NCBI GenBank assembly: GCA_937901345.1
Contig: CALCHM010000160.1
Coordinates: forward strand, 1 to 6,070
Length of the DNA stretch: 6,070 bases
Origin: an uncultured Prevotella sp.
GTDB taxonomy: Bacteria; Bacteroidota; Bacteroidia; Bacteroidales; Bacteroidaceae
Direction of reading: 5' to 3'
Position 1 is the first letter of the stretch, and each line of letters opens with the position of its first letter. Below, in pieces: positions 4,540 through 6,070 of this stretch. The position numbers and the translations under genes are program-made. The notes under the pieces are model-generated. The model did not search any database. It was not told the DNA's origin and saw only the letters and a list, made by a program, of their open reading frames with translations.

Positions 4540-6070
4540 TTAGCGCTTGCGCAACTTTAGGGATTCTCCGTCAAGAGCGACAACACAAGTTTCTCCCTTC
4601 TTGAGATTGATGGCCGCTGTAAGTTCACCGTAGCGCACGTTGCACGTGCCGTCTTGTGTGGCCTTAATACGCGCCTCAGCAAGTTTGCCATCCTTCCAGT
4701 CGATAGAAACGTAGAAGGCACCGCGAGCACGAAGCCCACTGATGCTACCTTCGCTCCAAGCATCGGGCAAAGAGGGGAGCAAGTGAATGCATCCAGCATG
4801 ACTCTGCAAGAGCATTTCTGTTACGCCTGCCGTGCCACCAAAGTTACCATCGATTTGGAAAGGTGGGTGAGTATCCCAAAGATTGTCGGCAGTACCATTC
4901 TTAAGCAAATTACCAAAGAGTTTGTACGAACGATTGCCATCGTGAAGACGCGCCCACTGATTGAGTTTCCAACCCATACTCCAACCCGTTGCACCATCGC
5001 CTCGGTGATTCAAAACAACCTTTGAGGCTGTAGCGAGTTCGGGAGTTGTGATGGGCGAAATTGTTGAACCTGGATGCAAGCCAAAGAGGTGGTTCACGTG
5101 ACGGTGTTGGTCGTTGGGGTCGTCAATGTCCGTGCTCCATTCTAAGAGTTGACCGTAGCGGCCCACCTTATAAGGCACCATCGCTTCGAGCATGCCTTCC
5201 CAAATCACAACCTTATCGGCATCAATGCCCAAGATGTTTGCAGCAGCAATAGCCTGAATAAGGTTTTCGCGAATTACGGCATGAGTGAACGTTGTACCCT
5301 CGTCAATAGGTCCGTGCTCGGGCGATGTTGAAGGTGCTGCCGTCATTGTTCCATCGGGTTTTAACCACAGGTAATCCTCAGAGAAGAGTGCGCATCCCTT
5401 GATGAGAGGGTAAGCCGTCTTACGCAAGAATTCAACATCGCGCGTAAAGTCATAATATTCCCAGAGGTGAGTTGCCAACCATGCCGCTGCTACGGGATTA
5501 TAATTCCAACTCATGTCCTGACTCTCAAGTGGCGCTGTGAAACCGAAAATGTTTCCAGAAATACCCGCTGCCCAACCGCGCGCACCCCAGTATGCCTTTG
5601 CGGTAATCTTACCGGGTTCTTCAAGCGTGCGAATAAAGTCGGTCAATGGTTCTGCGCATTCCGCAAGATTCGTGGTAAGTGCGGGCCAATAATTCATCTG
5701 CAGGTTGATGTTATTATGATAATCTACGCGCCAAGGACCATCGACATTGTTGTGCCAAATACCCTGAAGATTGGCGGGAAGATTACCTGGGCGAGATGAG
5801 GAAATGAGAAGATAACGACCGAAGTGGTAGTACAATTCTTCGAGTCCAGCGTCCTTCGCCCCCTGACGATAAGCAGCAAGTCGCTTGTTTGTGGGGAGGT
5901 CAGAGGTTTCGCCCTTCAAGGTGAAGTTTACACGATCGTAGAGCGAGGTGTAATCCTTCACGTGACGGTCAAGGAGTTTGGCATAGTCCATCTTCACTGC
6001 CTTCTTCATCCATTTGGCAGTCGTCTTAAGGGGTTCTACACCGACGTATGCTTTGGGGTCGGAATAGTCA
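4540..6070 (-). CDS. Glycoside hydrolase family 95 alpha-L-fucosidase, C-terminal part (5' end outside window)
   Basis: The frame runs to TAA at 4540-4542 and is open across the right edge. Upstream of the first in-window Met (6007-6009) it continues as ...DYSDPKAYVGVEPLKTTAKW, which matches normal GH95 sequence, so that Met is internal and no start is present. About 510 residues are visible of a family usually near 750-850. The (alpha/alpha)6 catalytic domain is recognised by GNLPANLQGIW and HNNINLQMNYWP, by TSPEHGPIDEGTTF and by HPPFQIDGNFGGTAG, followed by the small C-terminal beta domain. By family knowledge from Bifidobacterium AfcA (His419, Asn421, Asn423, Glu566, Asp766), the counterparts are His (5716-5718), Asn (5710-5712), Asn (5704-5706), the general acid Glu (5317-5319) and Asp (4849-4851); all are present. 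The enzyme should hydrolyse alpha-1,2-linked L-fucose from mucin, milk or plant glycans by inversion, probably in the periplasm or at the surface. The secretion signal lies outside the window. It converges on btuG and is unrelated to the B12 unit. Confidence 0.93.
   Translation of the reverse strand, partial: DYSDPKAYVGVEPLKTTAKWMKKAVKMDYAKLLDRHVKDYTSLYDRVNFTLKGETSDLPTNKRLAAYRQGAKDAGLEELYYHFGRYLLISSSRPGNLPANLQGIWHNNVDGPWRVDYHNNINLQMNYWPALTTNLAECAEPLTDFIRTLEEPGKITAKAYWGARGWAAGISGNIFGFTAPLESQDMSWNYNPVAAAWLATHLWEYYDFTRDVEFLRKTAYPLIKGCALFSEDYLWLKPDGTMTAAPSTSPEHGPIDEGTTFTHAVIRENLIQAIAAANILGIDADKVVIWEGMLEAMVPYKVGRYGQLLEWSTDIDDPNDQHRHVNHLFGLHPGSTISPITTPELATASKVVLNHRGDGATGWSMGWKLNQWARLHDGNRSYKLFGNLLKNGTADNLWDTHPPFQIDGNFGGTAGVTEMLLQSHAGCIHLLPSLPDAWSEGSISGLRARGAFYVSIDWKDGKLAEARIKATQDGTCNVRYGELTAAINLKKGETCVVALDGESLKLRKR

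Noticed and set aside
4540..6009. A complete 489-residue GH95 gene starting at the Met at 6009
   Set aside because: The frame continues open to the window edge with family-like sequence upstream, and the N-terminal domain is missing, so this Met is internal.

Overview
The window looks like chromosomal DNA from a Bacteroidota bacterium, most likely a Bacteroidales/Prevotella-like gut or oral anaerobe. The evidence is a TAnnTTTG (-7) promoter, genes with little Shine-Dalgarno signal, a lipoprotein with a Ser/acidic stretch after the lipidated Cys, a BtuB-BtuG type surface vitamin B12 uptake pair, and a GH95 fucosidase. The genus cannot be fixed from this sequence alone.

Layout. Bases 2-190 are the last codons of a POT/PTR-family peptide transporter (+ strand), closed by a strong hairpin terminator (212-259). 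Next comes the centre of the window, a B12-responsive unit: a TAccTTTG promoter (293-300), a full cobalamin riboswitch (about 305-507) whose L5-L13 kissing loop can be read directly, a further 170-nt leader, then a TonB-dependent outer-membrane receptor (btuB-like, 677-2659). After 32 nt comes a beta-propeller surface lipoprotein (btuG-like, 2692-3744), followed by a terminator (3788-3822). The expected working model is that BtuG captures cobalamin at the cell surface and passes it to the BtuB barrel, which imports it with TonB energy. Cobalamin binding by the leader RNA shuts the unit off when B12 is plentiful.

Bases 3745-4539 form a convergent intergenic region with no convincing gene. It holds the btuG terminator, a short cluster of small hairpins (3845-3925), an AT-rich tandem array of seven degenerate units at a strict 41-42 bp period (4033-4318), a less AT-rich stretch with no recognisable feature, and a terminator for the opposite strand (4437-4475). 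The array therefore lies between two facing terminators.

From 4540 to the right edge, on the minus strand, is the C-terminal two-thirds of a GH95 alpha-L-fucosidase. Its reading frame stays open across the window edge, so the start lies outside.

Most of the window is recognisable biology. The one structure not explained by known features is the 41-bp array. The long, unusual leader between the riboswitch and the btuB start is the second thing worth testing.
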